Assembly (NCBI GenBank): GCA_933228895.1
Contig: OW121846.1
Location: 144,974,746 to 145,038,745, forward strand
Direction of reading: 5' to 3'
Length of the DNA: 64,000 nt
From: Platycnemis pennipes
Lineage: Eukaryota; Arthropoda; Insecta; Odonata; Platycnemididae
Below are positions 19,880-31,539 of this stretch, one piece after another. Under the pieces are notes generated by a model. The model was not told the origin of the DNA, did not search any database, and worked only from the letters and a program-made list of their open reading frames with translations. Every line of letters starts with the position of its first letter. The stretch's first letter is position 1. The position numbers were made by a program, and so were the translations under genes.

Positions 19880-22800
19880 ATTAATTTTACATATACTGTT
19901 AAAGAAGTGATTACAATTATTGGAAAATTTTATTTTAACAATATACTAATACATTTTAATAATTAAACCGATATTTAGTGCAGTTGCAACTTAAATAGCC
20001 TATTACAAGCCTACCATTGCTAGGCCTGCCAGGAAATCAATAATTATCCAAGACAACTGTCTACTGTAGTGGAAAAAAGTCATGACACTCGAGTTTACAA
20101 GTCAATGACAACTGTACGCGTAGTCCCACATGAAAACAAGTTATGTCAAAAATTAGCAAATTTAATTCTGCGTTTAACTGTGGAAAGTGAAAATTTTTAT
20201 TTTAACTTGTTAAAATTTTATTGTCTGCGAAACAAAAAAAGTGCCGGTTTTTTCACCGTTTTAAACGGAGTGCTCACTTTAAAAATGCATAACAAAAAGT
20301 ATTCATTGGATCGTAACCAAACTTTAATACGACATAAAGAAACTTGTTGTTAAGGTATGTACAAAGTTTTAAGATAATCGAAGTTGAATTAAAATTGTTC
20401 TTGTAAATTTTGTTAAACAACTTTTTCTTAGTACTGCATGGTCATATCGATACGAATCATGTCCTGTCATGGAGCTTATGGTAATACAAGGCTAATCGGT
20501 TCTCGATATTTAGAATTTATTTAGTTGTTTATTTTATGTGCGCTTACATTTAATTTGGTGTTTCCAACAACAAGAGAAGTGAAGCGAGCGAGAGGAAACG
20601 GACGTATGGCCTGGGAATTCCGGGCGACGTTGCCGCGTTCGACACCATCTGTAGCCATCGGACACCATTTGTTGCATTGTAACTTAAAAAGGTGATGGAA
20701 AGGGGTGTATTTTCTTTCGAAGGATAAGAATCCCATCTGTTTAAGTTACAATGCAACCAAAATGTATTGATTCTACACATGGAGCGATGGTCCTGAGTCA
20801 TTTGTAACCACTACATTTCATTTTTTAATTATATGGCAAGTACTTGCTAGTTATATATGCAGTAGGCAAGATTAAGGATTATATTAACTGGTATTTTAAT
20901 TGAAGTGAAATTATGTCCATTGCCACTAAGTGAAACATTATAGGAAGTATAGTACTGCACCTCTATCAAGGTCAAGAGAAAGTTACCATCAAAAAACAAC
21001 TTAAGAGCTCAATGTTTACTTGTTGCTCCAGGGCTCCCTGCTCTCTTTATTGCTGGTCATTTCTCTTTCAGGCAGAGGAAAGAGTTATATTTTTTAAAAC
21101 TACAATTATGATGTATTTTTGGAAGTTCTGCGGAATGATTACAACATGATACAGTTATACAGTTAGAAAATGTCAAGAATAAGACTACAATAAAGTCACA
21201 TGGAGAAAAGAGTAGTATCTAAGTTGTAAGATTAAAACAATAAAACTATAATTTTTGGTTGTGTTAAGTCTCATCTTTGACTAGTTGGCATTCAGTATTT
21301 TTTTATAGTATTAAGTTTAGAGATGTCGTATAGGACAGTGTAGGTCTACCTAGTTTTTAATGCCTATCTTGAGTTATGTGGGATAGATAGATATTCAGCT
21401 GGAAACACTAGGGCCATGCACATATATGTTCCTTGAGTGGGCTTAAATATTTTAATTTCTAATTCTATGAACATAAATGATTGACACTCACTCCCTTTTG
21501 AGGTGTAGGCCTACCTATCTAAAATCTCATCTTAATTCACAAAATAAAAGATGTTTTGGAGCATATTGTTAAATATCTGCTACTGTGAGTAGAATAATAA
21601 TGAAAAATACTGGTAAGTAGGGATTAGATATACTCCCCAAATCAATTAAAAGAATTTACTGTTTATTAATGTTTTTATTTTCCAATAGCTAATATTCATC
21701 AGATTTGACATCTTTGAGTTTAAGTGTATGGTAGACATGTAGTAACCTTTAAGATCTTTCAAATATAAGCCTGTTCCTTCTACGTGTTCTAAGGTTCCTA
21801 AGGTTCTACATGTACAGGGCAATGTACGTATGACCAATTACTAAACACTCTTTCAGTTGTGCAGAAGATGGAGGGACATTAAGTATTTATTTGCAAGATT
21901 GCTTAAGGGGGCTGTATACCACCGAAAAAAATGCGTCCGCAGACGTCTATGCGTTCTTGATTTACGACTTAAATATACTAGTTATTGAAAATCTGATTGA
22001 TCAGGACTCTAGAATAAGGATTAATACTTAGCCTAAGTATTGCAGTTATGGGCGTTTCACTTTCTATATAAATAGATCGAAAGCGGAAAACGTAAATTTG
22101 TCCAAAATCAGGAGCTCGCCATGAAGCCCTGGACGTATATTTCTTTAAAATCTTTTCATTCAGGCTATATAACCAACCTTCATCTCCATGTTGGACCATG
22201 GTAATGTTCCATATAGCGTATTTTAGCGTCACAGTGAACATTCTCGTGGACCTATGCAATGCATTTTTCACGACTCCTCGATCTAAATTACGTGTTCCAT
22301 CGGCGGCGCTGCGATTTTCGCTGTCAGCCTGAGAGCGAGTGGCAGCGCTTAGGAGGGGGGAAGAGCGGGTAGGGGTGGGGTGAGTGATGAGGGGAGGGGG
22401 CCATGTAGCGTTTTAGGACGCCCCTCGACCTTGTATTTCAACATGGTACGAGGCCCCCTTGAAAATACCATGAGGGAGAAGATTTTACAGCTGTCTTTGC
22501 TGCTCGCGCTTACTCCCAATGTGGATTGCTCGATATTGAGTGATCCTTAGTAAAGGATCATATTCACTCTTCAACCAGTTCTTGTGCACTCGGATTTGTC
22601 AAATATTTTGCCGTAGTGATTGGCTTAGCCAGTGGAGAGTGGAGAGGGGTGATCATCCGAGCACCCGTAAGTTATTACTATATTACGATAAATTATGGGT
22701 GTGCCTGTTGCCTCAATCGCGTTAATGAATCTATCATTGCTTGTCCAGGAAACGTTTCTGGAGATTATTTATTTTTTTTCCTTTGCAAATTTGCTTAAAC

Positions 22801-23640
22801 GGTCTGTTCCTTATTGATCAATTGGTCATCTATTGCTCTCAACTTAATGAAAGTACTTTATGTCTACATTACGGTGATGCCATAATTTTGCCGGAATCTA
22901 CGGTGACAAAAGCTTACGATCCAACCGGAAGACAAATCTTCGATGTAAAACTTTTTCTTCTAGGGAGGAAAAAACATTTTTTTCCTCCCTAAAACTATGG
23001 GAAAACATGCTTTCTTGCATAATATCAGACATGGAAGTGATAGAGGAGAAAAGGAAAGAGTTTTTCAGCAAATTTCGTCAGATGTGTAACATGGAAATAT
23101 TTTTAAATACTGAAAACCCTAATGAAAAAAATCGTACCAGTCAACAAGGCATGGTTATACTGTAAATTCCTTGTCATATCTGGTATATCGCCTCTAAGAT
23201 ATGTATTTCTTTGAACTCCTGAATTCGGTCTTCAATAGTTGACTCCTTTTTTGATAGCATTACGGGATGCTCTGACCCCGCGCACATTGCTACCAACGAG
23301 TTGGTAAAATATCCCAAATACAATGATATTAAGTAGAGATCGTACTGTTAAAGTTTTCAAGTACTACCCTAATCTACTCAGACTAAAATTATGTATTGAA
23401 AATCCAATTTAATAACCACATTTCTAAAATACCTGCGGACATCATAGATAAATATCATCTTCTCAAGTAAATAACTTCATGACATTCTCTCTCTAGACAT
23501 GCCACCATCAAAATTCTGCTAATGTGCTTTGGAAATATATATGCGAAGCGGGTGCCATAAACTGTGGGATAATGACAAGGGTTCAATTACAGGTTGCAAA
23601 TACGATATGAACTGACCAAGGATATTCACAACTAGCGGAT
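19880..23640. other. Interior of the composite element without recognised genes
   Basis: It includes a 17-bp-arm inverted repeat at 20671-20687/20741-20757 (GTTGCATTGTAACTTAA), a GC-rich patch at 22285-22460 with GGCGGCGCTGCGAT, and a short perfect hairpin at 22961-22991. A 94-codon frame at 20069-20353 is not recognised. The N-terminal part of the Mutator-like gene may be hidden, decayed, in 23300-23640. Confidence 0.4.
22961..22991. repeat. Perfect hairpin, 14-bp arms
   Basis: TAGGGAGGAAAAAA (22961-22974), loop CAT, and the complement (22978-22991). No function recognised. Confidence 0.85.
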
Positions 23641-23935
23641 CTTAGTGCAGTTCTCGATATGCCGTGTATTACTCCTAAAACGTACCGAAAAATGCAATAA
23701 TACGTCATCTTAGGAATGCATGATGCTGCGTGGGAGGTGATGAGGCGTACCGGGAAGTAGGAATATGATCTCGCCGTGCAGGCTGGAGACGTGGATACCG
23801 ATGGTATACCCTTGATAGCAGTGGCTGCCAATGGGTCTTTAAGGAAAAGATCGTATCGGACTAACTACAACTCACTTTCCGGAGTGGTACGCGAAGCTAT
23901 TTCTACTTACTTTTTTAATTGTAATGAACTGGGGG
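23641..23935 (+). pseudogene. Mutator-like transposase domain fragment
   Basis: One + frame reads LSAVLDMPCITPKTYRKM, a stop (23698), then GMHDAAWEVMRRTGK, a stop (23758), EYDLAVQAGDVDTDGIPLI and KRSYRTNYNSLSGV. This order (L.MP.....T....., AGDVD.DGIP.I.VV.DGSW.KRSY...YN.LSG) is that of the Mutator-type transposase domain found in many arthropod transposon proteins. Frame continuity across both stops supports simple decay. The motif usually written DGSW is NGSL here, so a probable catalytic Asp is Asn. The match stops after NYNSLSG; the rest of the catalytic core is missing. The YqaJ-like fragment lies 0.8 kb downstream on the same strand. Confidence 0.7.
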
Positions 23936-24394
23936 GGGGAGGGGCGTTGAATTTCAACGGCGTGAAAATATCAAAATCAATGCATTGCCTTTAAAAGACA
24001 TTTCTCCTAAAAGCCTTACATATTATTTTTAATTATTTTAGATAGCTGAATTACCCGGTGTTGCCAAGGATCATAATTTTTCATAACTCATATGAGGAGA
24101 GTGAGGTTGGTTCATAGTTGTCACATAGGAAACTGTTGGTTTTACGCTCTCGCTGTAGACGAAGCTCTCTTCCCTATGTAGATTGGTATTTATATGTAGA
24201 TTTGCGTAAAACTCTCTTTCACCATTCACATCACAACTAGCTTAGGGCAGTTTTACAAAGATATCATTATATCTTGATTGGTACGATTTTACCTTATTTA
24301 AAATGCATATATCCAATTATATCAAAGCCCTTTTACATGTGATAGATAACGGCAGTGCGACACAGAGGGAGAGTATTGAAAAAGTAGGAGCTAT

Positions 24395-24765
24395 ATAAAA
24401 ATGGGGACTAAAGGAAAAATGGAAAATAGATTGCAGGCGTTCGAGATGTGGGTGTGGAGGAAGAAGGAAAATGAGCTTTGTACGGAGAGAAATGCAAATG
24501 CAGGAGTACTTGACTTCGTTTGGGAGGAGGAGGAGGAGCTGCTGGATGGGATCAGGGGAAGGCAGAGTAGGTGGCTTGAACAGGTAATGAGGGGCAATGG
24601 ATTGCTCAGAGTCGTGATAGAGGGAATAATGTTTGGCAAGCGGGGCAGGGGATGGATGAGAATAGGTTTTATGGACGGGATGAAGAAGGGTAGGACATGC
24701 GCGGAGAGGGAGAAACAGAGAATCAGCACTCTGGGTGCATTGAGAGTGACAATCGGGAAGTAGAT
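24395..24765 (+). pseudogene. Non-LTR retrotransposon C-terminal tail (copy 1 of 3)
   Basis: An open frame of 120 codons contains NRLQAFEMWVWRKKE, LLDGIRGRQSRWLEQVMR, then NGLLRVVIEGIMFGKRGRG. It is the same C-terminal segment as in the element at 59620-60008 (FEIWWYQRL..., LIGHILRHDGL, IIEGKVNGKNGRGRPR). It lies between the Mutator-like and YqaJ-like fragments, so this 3'-end LINE piece probably inserted into, or replaced the middle of, one gene. Confidence 0.75.
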
Positions 24766-24771
24766 GAGCAC

Positions 24772-25345
24772 TCCAAGACCAGCCTCCTGAAATCGCTCTC
24801 ATTGAATGAGAAAGAGACAGAGGAATTAGAGGCACTAACCAGGAATCAGCGGTACTCAAGGCCGTTGATGGCTGAAAGCCTAAAAAGACTGACAGCATCC
24901 ACATTGGGCCGTGTGTGCAAATTGAGGCCCAAAGCAACCAGGATAAATACTGTGAAGTCCATTTTACGCCCATCCTTCTCGGGAAGCAAATCTACAGAAT
25001 ACAGTAAGGCTATTGAATGAAGAGCCATTGAGGCCTACGAGGGGGAAAGCGGATGCACAGGGAATGTTTGTGGACCAGGAATTGCCATTTCTGGCGGCTC
25101 CCGCAATGGGCTAATACCTGATGGTAGAGGTGCTCTGGAAATAAAACGCCCTTGCTCTTGTAGGGAGGTCACTCCTATTGAACGCATTAAAAATAACCAA
25201 GTGTTGCCATATTCTTGAAGGGAAATTAAAACGAAAGAGAGATCATCAATATGATTATCAAGTCCAAACACAACTGCATTGTAATAAGGAGTATTGCATT
25301 TTTATATTTTGGGCCCCACGTGGCATTTTATATGAAAATTTGAGA
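24772..25345 (+). pseudogene. YqaJ-like exonuclease (recombinase) domain, broken
   Basis: The + strand encodes in order SLKRLTASTLGRVCKLRP, VKSILRPSFSGSKSTEYSKA, an in-frame TGA at 25018, RAIEAYE, FVDQELPFLAAP, GLIPDGRGALEIKRPCS and DYQVQTQLHCNKEYCIFIFW. This follows the YqaJ / lambda-exonuclease-like fold: R.TAS.FG.., E...AIE.YE, the PDG(L/I)..G..LE.K.P catalytic D/E-x-K core, and the YY.Q(V/I)Q.QL helix. At least two frameshifts (near 25045 and 25105) and the TGA break it. In arthropods such domains occur in transposon-encoded proteins, and the Mutator fragment upstream suggests one original gene. E-I-K survives at about 25135-25145. Confidence 0.75.
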
Positions 25346-25699
25346 GGGTTGACAGATTCTGGGCCAATCAAATGGTGTGTAACTAACACAAGTAGGACGC
25401 AATAACATTAAAAAATTGCCTTTTCTAATTTTCATGTTTTCGTGATTTGTGGAAAAACCGGAGGTGATGTAGGAATTTGAAGGTAATTTTCGGAATCCAC
25501 AGAACAGTATAACTCATTTCACACAACAAAATCTTGCATATTGGTGATAGTCAACGATTTTCGTAGCGCTCAGTACCTTTTCCAAAATTTTTCATCAATT
25601 TCCCGTGAAAACAGAAACAGCAATTTCTTCAACCGTTAATGTTATGTAAAAATTGAGAGCGTAAACATCAAGTAGATTTCTTTATTTTTAAAATTAGTA
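25346..25699. other. No gene recognised
   Basis: AT-rich spacer between the YqaJ-like fragment and the 3' end of the minus-strand LINE. Confidence 0.4.
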
Positions 25700-26595
25700 A
25701 TTTTAACTGTACTGGCTACACATGAGGTCTAACAAGGGAAAAGTAGCCGATTTCTCGTACATGATCGTCTCATTTACCCAATACTCTTTTGATGAATCCC
25801 AGTTTACGATTACCTTGACCCATTATTTCATGTATGTGTTTACCCCAGGAAAGATCATGTGTCAGTCTTATTCCAAGATATTGAATGGATTCCACGTTTG
25901 TTTCATTATTACATATTTTGTAAGTGATAGGAGGAGAAAAATTCTTTTTCCAAAAATTCATTGCTACCAATTAAAAAAAATTTAATTCTAACTGTAACGT
26001 ATGACACCATTTTTCAATTGCTTGTAGGTCATCATTTTAATATTCTTTATCATTTGGGCATAGACTTTCCCTGTACAGTACCGTGTCATCGGCAAATAGT
26101 CGAATATTACTTTTTACCACCTTATTGATATCATTTTTGTACAGCAGGAACAGGAGTGGACCTATCACACTACTTTGTGGGACACCTGAAGTGACTTCAA
26201 TTGCCGAAGAGGTAACACCGTCCAAAACAATCCTTTGCACCCGATCATGCGGGAAATCATTTATCCATGATATAATGTTACTGTCTATACCATAAGATTT
26301 TAATGTCAAAATTAGTTTACTTTGAGACACCTTGTCAAAAGCTTTCTTGAAATCGAAAAATATTGCATTTACTGGAATATTACTTATTCCATAAACTAAA
26401 ATATCGTGGGAAAAGAGAGCAAGTTGAGTTTCACATGATCTACTCTTCCGGAAACCATACTGAACATAGGACAATAAATTCTGGTTATCTAGATGCCCCA
26501 TGACTGAACTGACAATTATATGTTCCAGGACTTTGCACGAAATGGATGTGAGGGATATAGGTCGGTAGTTATGTGGGTGCTCCCTATCACCACTT
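25700..26595 (-). pseudogene. Non-LTR reverse transcriptase, 3' part (split by piggyBac)
   Basis: The minus-strand frame 26595-26037 encodes GDREHPHNYRPISLTSISCK, then VQYGFRKSRSCETQLALFSH, IFFDFKKAFDKV, GVPQSSVIGPLLFLLYKNDI and the active-site LFADDT. A further piece at 25970-25770 contains QYLGIRLTHDLSWGKHI and RKLGFIKRVLG. Motif order and sequence are Jockey/CR1-type. GVPQS replaces the usual GVPQG. The frame is interrupted after FADDTVLYRES. Its 5' neighbour continues at 29327-29460 beyond the piggyBac: joining at TTAA gives TSIFKSGDREHPHNYRPISL without loss of frame. Confidence 0.9.
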
Positions 26596-29326
26596 TTAAC
26601 CTTAGAAATGCACACATGCCGAGAGAATCATAAAGTGCACACTGGTGTCCTGCGGACCCCATGAGTTATAATTTTTTTTATTTCAGATTTTTGCTATATT
26701 TCATTGAGGAAGATGGCAAATATCATTCATATGAAGCCTTTTTAATATCAATGAGTTGAAATATTTTATTTAAAAAAATATATAACACAGTAAAAAATAC
26801 CTTTTCAATTTGAAAACTTAGGAAATCTCTCAGAAATACATCAAATCGAAATTTGTTTTGTTGCTCATGTTTTGACAATACCGAGAAATGCTGTTAGTTA
26901 CTTAAGGATAACACTTTGAAGTGTATGAAGACTATCGTTTTTAATAGTTTTTCTCCAAAAATATATTTATTACAACATTTGAAAGAAGCGTATTTTTCAA
27001 GTTTAATTTTTCAGTGATTTTTTCGAAAATTTCATACACACTTATAATGTCAATTAAAATGCTTATAAATGTATAGTTTTTTGCGTAATAAATATAAATA
27101 TTCACATTGTACTGGAAAGAAGTTGATTTTTCACTCCAGTACAGGCAGTATGCAGATATCTTCTATGCTCATGGGAGTGCTGCACAATGAGCATAGATGT
27201 CTCATTTTTATTTCCCTATCAATCGGGCATAAGTTACGTTGAACGTTCCTTCTCGTTGCTGCACTGCATGCCCATCAATCTGTCGAATTTTTAGCATTGT
27301 TCGTCAACCGTGCAGTATTCATGGGCTGTGTAATAATTCCTACAATTATCCACCATGTCTTCTCAAATTTCACGAATTGGTGAACATTGATCGATCACCC
27401 TGCCCTGCAATCTTGATGTAATCAAAATGCAGTGTTGACAACAGAAACGGGAATCACTGTAGCGGATGTAACATTGATATAGTGTATGCAAACTTAGTTT
27501 ATAACAGCTCATACAGAATAGTTGCACGTCTTCTGCACCCCAGAAAAATACTAAAGTCCAAAAAAATGCCTCCATCTCCTCAATATCTACATTACCATGA
27601 TACGATTGGGAACTTATATCTCTAAGCGCTGCCGTTGTATTTCCTCATTTCTGTGCATCGATATTAAATTTCGCAAAGCTCTATCAAATAATAACTGTCG
27701 AATTTGGTGAGGAGTTTTGATATCATGCATTGCACCTTTTGGTCCGGGTTGTTCTGAAATCAAATTTTACTGTTTCCTTCTCCAAAATACAAAAAAGAAT
27801 GAAAAATAAAATAAGTGTAATATCAATAATATCCATCGACTTTCAGGGTCTTCGGACAATATTCAAAATCGTGACATAACCAAAAATAATCATTGCACGG
27901 TAATTTTACCATTTAAGGTTTAGCTAAAGATGCTTAAATCTGAATTAAAGTTCATGAGAAAAAATAGGTGCTAATTTAGTTAGAGGTATTCGGAAGCACG
28001 CATCGAAAACAATCGTTATGAACCGACCGGGCAATTCATTTACAGAGCGAAATCTAGCGATAAATAAATAAAGTCTTTAGTGCTGAAAACATTAGGTGGA
28101 AAATAGTTCATCATCTTTTGGTCTCTTTTTCCCGGCAACAAGAACCGTCTTTCCCTCGCAGGTTTGTAGGTTGCCTTTCTGCCTCTATTCGCCTGGCTCC
28201 CTCTTGGTCGCTTTGTCGCTGGTACACTTTCGTCTTATAAAGGTTTTCAGCTACTACCGCTGTCTCTATCTGCATCCGCGCAATCTTCCTCACTCTCCGA
28301 ATCCGATTGCTCATGTGTGGAATCTACATCACTGCCTGACGAAATGCCCCCCATCCCTTTCTGCTCCTCCTCTTCTAACACCAGCAATGCCTGACGAATA
28401 TCTTCATTACGCCTCATGTAGAATCGCGACGAGGAAGACATCTCTAACGCAGCACCGACTCGCTAGACAAGTGTGCAGGCTACCAATTGGTCTCGGGCTG
28501 AAATGACCAGCAATTGCCTTATCCTCTCTTTTTCCACAGATTTTGGCATATATGGGCTTCGGGTCGCAAGCCTATACTTCTAAGAAATGCCTACTCCCTT
28601 CATGAATTTTGAGGACATTCCCTTCCCAGCAAATTCCCGGGCCCTAGTTGTGAATTCCCTTGTGCTCTCCGAGGCGCTAGCTTATTGCCATTCTGTGACA
28701 AGTGCAAGTCCCGAAAAGGTTGCACTCCATAGCTGTGTATATAATCCCCTTTACAGTTTCCAATATATAAAATATCCAAATGATGACGAACGCCAAATTA
28801 TTATAAGGCATTATTTAGGATCGAAAAACCAAGAAATAATCTTCAATGCTACTAAACTATGCTTCATGCACGTGAAGTTTTTCTATTCACATTTCACTTC
28901 TAAATCTCAAATGAGAATGCAGGAAAATTGGATAGTTCCCAAAATATCTTCGATGATACCAAATATCCTATAATAGTTTAAAAAATTATAAATATTGTTT
29001 TTAAATAATTAAAATGATTAAGTACTATATCTACAAATACATTTACAGTAATAAAGGCGATACACAATGCTATATGATTTATTCGATATGTCTCAAAATT
29101 TACCATGAAATACACACTGGGGTCCAGCGGACCGCAGACCATTTTCAATATTTTTTCATGAAGCACCAAGAATTTTAATTACTGCAGCGCAAGCAGAGTC
29201 AGTTCCTAAGATGTAAAAAGGAATTTACATTAAATTAGATTTCTGTATTTCACGTTTTGTGAAAGTTAATGCGAATAAAACAATGTTTGGGGTCCACTGG
29301 ACCCCAGTATGCGCCTCTAGGGTTAA
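26596..29326 (-). mobile_element. piggyBac-like element inserted in the LINE
   Basis: TTAA at 26596-26599 and 29323-29326 flank the element. Both termini read TTAACC(C/T)TAGA..GC.CA..ACTGG.GTCC and both carry the palindromic GGGGTCCA.TGGACCCC-type block (29290-29306, 26648-26662), a known piggyBac subterminal feature. The 2.7-kb interior has decayed minus-strand transposase pieces. The insertion point lies exactly between Phe and Lys codons of the LINE frame. Confidence 0.92.
27200..28441 (-). pseudogene. Decayed piggyBac transposase
   Basis: The minus strand starts with an acidic N-terminus (28441 downward: SSGSDVDSTHEQSDSESEED), typical of piggyBac proteins. A frameshifted segment follows with LRGKDGSCCREKETKR at about 28140 (piggyBac GKDG.(K)W block). 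Further down, near 27360-27250, the read-through frame gives VDNCRNYYTAHEYCTVDEQC, corresponding to the C..YTPGE..TVDEQL block of the catalytic domain. The DDD triad cannot be reconstructed; multiple stops and shifts are present. Confidence 0.7.
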
Positions 29327-29460
29327 AAATGGATGTTACATCGTCTACTTTCCAATCCATCGGTACGACGTGTTCGGTATAGCCTGGTTGGAGGGCAATT
29401 AGCTGTCGAGTGAGTCAGTTGTCGTGAGGCGCGATGTTAGACTAACCTCTGTCTTTGCTA
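29327..29460 (-). pseudogene. Non-LTR reverse transcriptase, 5' part
   Basis: The minus strand encodes LQPGYTEHVVPMDWKVDDV then TSIF, the W-K-...V..IFK segment at the start of the RT domain, ending at the TTAA target of the piggyBac. It is the upstream half of the LINE at 25700-26595. The LINE is truncated a little further upstream. Confidence 0.8.
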
Positions 29461-29654
29461 ATATTGTTGTCACCCCCAGTCAGGGGCCCCTCTAAGCCGC
29501 CTCGTGCCGGAGGCCCTCGTCGATCACCGAACTAGCCAGACCAAAGATTATAATACACAAGCCAGACCGCCCCCGACTTTCCCCTACTCTCGTCACCTTA
29601 TCAGCAGAGCACGTTTTTCTGTGGGGTGGGGAATGGAGGGGAAGGTGGATAATA

Positions 29655-30052
29655 ATAATAATAATAATAATGTCTTTATTCATCTGAAGCACAATAGGAA
29701 TTGTGGTAGATGTCGTCAATATTTACACTCCACTTGTGAGGATTAAAAAAAGGCTCGCCAAAGGCTGGCGGTGAACCGAGGGGATCTCCAAGGTCGTGGT
29801 GGATTCGAGAACTAAAAGCCGCTTTTCGCCCGGGGTATACAGCCACCTTAAACCTGGGTGCTTGCATTTAGCAAGCTCCCAAAAGGTTGATGGACTTTTG
29901 ATGCCCTTATTTCTCAGCACACGATAAACACTGTCTTTGCTATCTCTGATGAATTTTGCAAGGTCTTCCAACCCATCTCCATCGCCCAGGATTTGAACCC
30001 AGAACCCTCCGGTCAGTAGCTCAGCACTCTACCCACTAGGCCACCACAACAC
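29655..30052 (-). mobile_element. tRNA-derived SINE with (ATT)n tail
   Basis: The minus strand begins GGTGTTGTGGTGGCCTAGTG at 30052, an A-box-like region, followed by a perfect B box GGTTCAAATCC at 29999-29989. A 300-bp body ends in AATAAAGACATTATTATT and a trinucleotide tail, as in SINEs whose 3' end is shared with a LINE. It lies within the 10.49-kb composite element near its right end. Confidence 0.85.
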
Positions 30053-30296
30053 CTTATCAATATAATACTTTACTTTATTTTAATTGTAATTTTCTACATT
30101 TTATTAAACGTAAAACATTATTTTACAGACATAAAAATAATCAACATAATATTCTACATAATATACGCAATATTCTACATAATCTACATTGTCTACATTA
30201 TTTTCTACGTGTATGTAGAAAAATAATATTCTACGTGTAATGACCCAACCCTGATTAATATATCTTCCCTAAGTCTATACCAATTTATACATTAAG

Positions 30297-30533
30297 TGTT
30301 AAAAATATGTTCTGGAGTGGTATCCTAAATTGTATTCAGTTTACTTTTTGTGTGTGGTAACCATGGCACCACGACTTATAGATTACCGTTTATTTTGTAC
30401 ATGGTGTGGTGCCTTCTATTGTTGAGAATTTTTTCTTTCAAATAAAGTTCAGTTCTCTTTTGGTGGTTAAGCTGTGTGGTTGTTATTTTTCTCCCAAAAG
30501 TTACGCAAAGAAACAGATGAACCCCTGCTGACA
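30297..30533 (+). repeat. copia 5' LTR
   Basis: TGTTAAAAATATG to CCCCTGCTGACA, 237 bp. It contains an AATAAA polyadenylation signal within CAAATAAAGTTC (about 30440). It differs from the 3' LTR by scattered substitutions and small indels, so the insertion is not recent. Confidence 0.93.
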
Positions 30534-30670
30534 GGTTGTGGGCCTAGGCACGACGGGTTCCACTGTAGAAGGGTGTTTGTGGAAATAAGGATTTGCGATA
30601 TTGGAGTGGGGAAAAGGTGAGATAGAAAACAGTCGTTGGTGACGGTAGGTGCATTTTTTTAAAATCATCA

Positions 30671-31320
30671 TGACATCCACAAATGAAGACTCTGCGAGCC
30701 TTATATCAAGTTTGAACTTGAACAATTGCTTCGCTTGGGCATTGTGAGTGAAAGCAGATTTGTTATTCCGGGATGCATGGGAGGCTGTTGAAGGTTATAC
30801 CGATGCGGCAGATAAAGTATTATCCCAGGGTGAATTCCGGCGTCCTGTCAAATGTAACACAGTTGCATTGTCTGTGATATACAAAACTGTTGGCGATTAA
30901 TTTCTCGGCTATATCGCAGAATGTGCATCGGCAGAAGAGGCATGGCATATTTTAGACTAGCTGTGTAACTGCGAAGACCTAGTGAACGGCGATGGTTCTG
31001 AAAGAACTTACATAATGTGTCAAAACTGAAGATACATCCATCCAAGAATATTTTTCGAAGATGCAAAACCTCCAGAAGAGAGCGTTCAAGGGAGGATTTG
31101 AAGTGAAGGACAAGCAGATGGCTGGCATAATTCTTGGCAATCTACTGGAGACATACCAAGGTTATGGAAAGTCATGGGATATAGAGAGTTCTAACCTCAA
31201 AACCTTGAAGTGTAAGTTGTTGACGGCAGAAAAGAAACTTCGACCCTCAGGGGACGGTGAAAAACATCTAGCCTTTGGAACCCAGACTACAAGTAAGAAA
31301 GGAAAGCTTTAATGAAGATG
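30671..31320 (+). pseudogene. copia gag
   Basis: ATG at 30671 reads MTSTNEDSASLISSLNL. A longer open part at 31061-31312 contains MQNLQKRAFKGGF and GIILGNLLETYQGYG, the Gag (UBN2-like) pattern. At 31373-31430 another frame shows a knuckle, CSACGEECYISRNCP. The usual CX2CX4HX4C has Tyr in place of His, and the preceding Gly is Cys. Several stops lie between the pieces. Confidence 0.7.
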
Positions 31321-31539
31321 GGAAGAGTATTCCAAGGGAAGGTAATGTGGGGAAGACAACCAATGACGGTTTTGGTGCTCTGCCTGTGGAGAAGAATGTT
31401 ACATTTCACGGAATTGCCCAAAGAAGAAGGAAGCTGAAAAATCAGTGAGTCAGTGGGAACTGAAGAAGGCCACGGCATCGATCGTATCTAGAGAATTTGT
31501 TTCCCTGTGTGCCAAGTGTGATGTACCCAATGGCCAGGG

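Larger units (their letters stand above)
19765..30253. mobile_element. 10.49-kb composite element with hAT-like TIRs and 8-bp TSD
   Basis: CAGGGTTGGGTCA at 19765-19777 and its exact complement at 30241-30253 are flanked by a perfect 8-bp direct repeat, ATTAATAT (19757-19764 and 30254-30261). CAGGG termini and an 8-bp TSD are the hAT signature. The inner edges at both ends (19778-19880 and about 30140-30240) share dense TAGAATATTCTAC/GTAGAA motifs. The interior contains a Mutator-like transposase fragment, a YqaJ-like nuclease fragment, LINE pieces, a piggyBac and a SINE. No hAT transposase was found, so the element is non-autonomous or has lost it. It is either a small hAT MITE swollen by later insertions, or an element that moved with cargo. 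Confidence 0.8.

Noticed and set aside
24317..24973. 218-codon minus-strand frame
   Set aside because: It is the antisense shadow of the LINE tail and YqaJ-like fragment on the + strand, rich in Ser/Pro/Leu as expected from the complement.
28587..28973. 128-codon + strand frame within the piggyBac
   Set aside because: No motif; it lies in the presumed 5' non-coding part of the piggyBac on the strand opposite the transposase.
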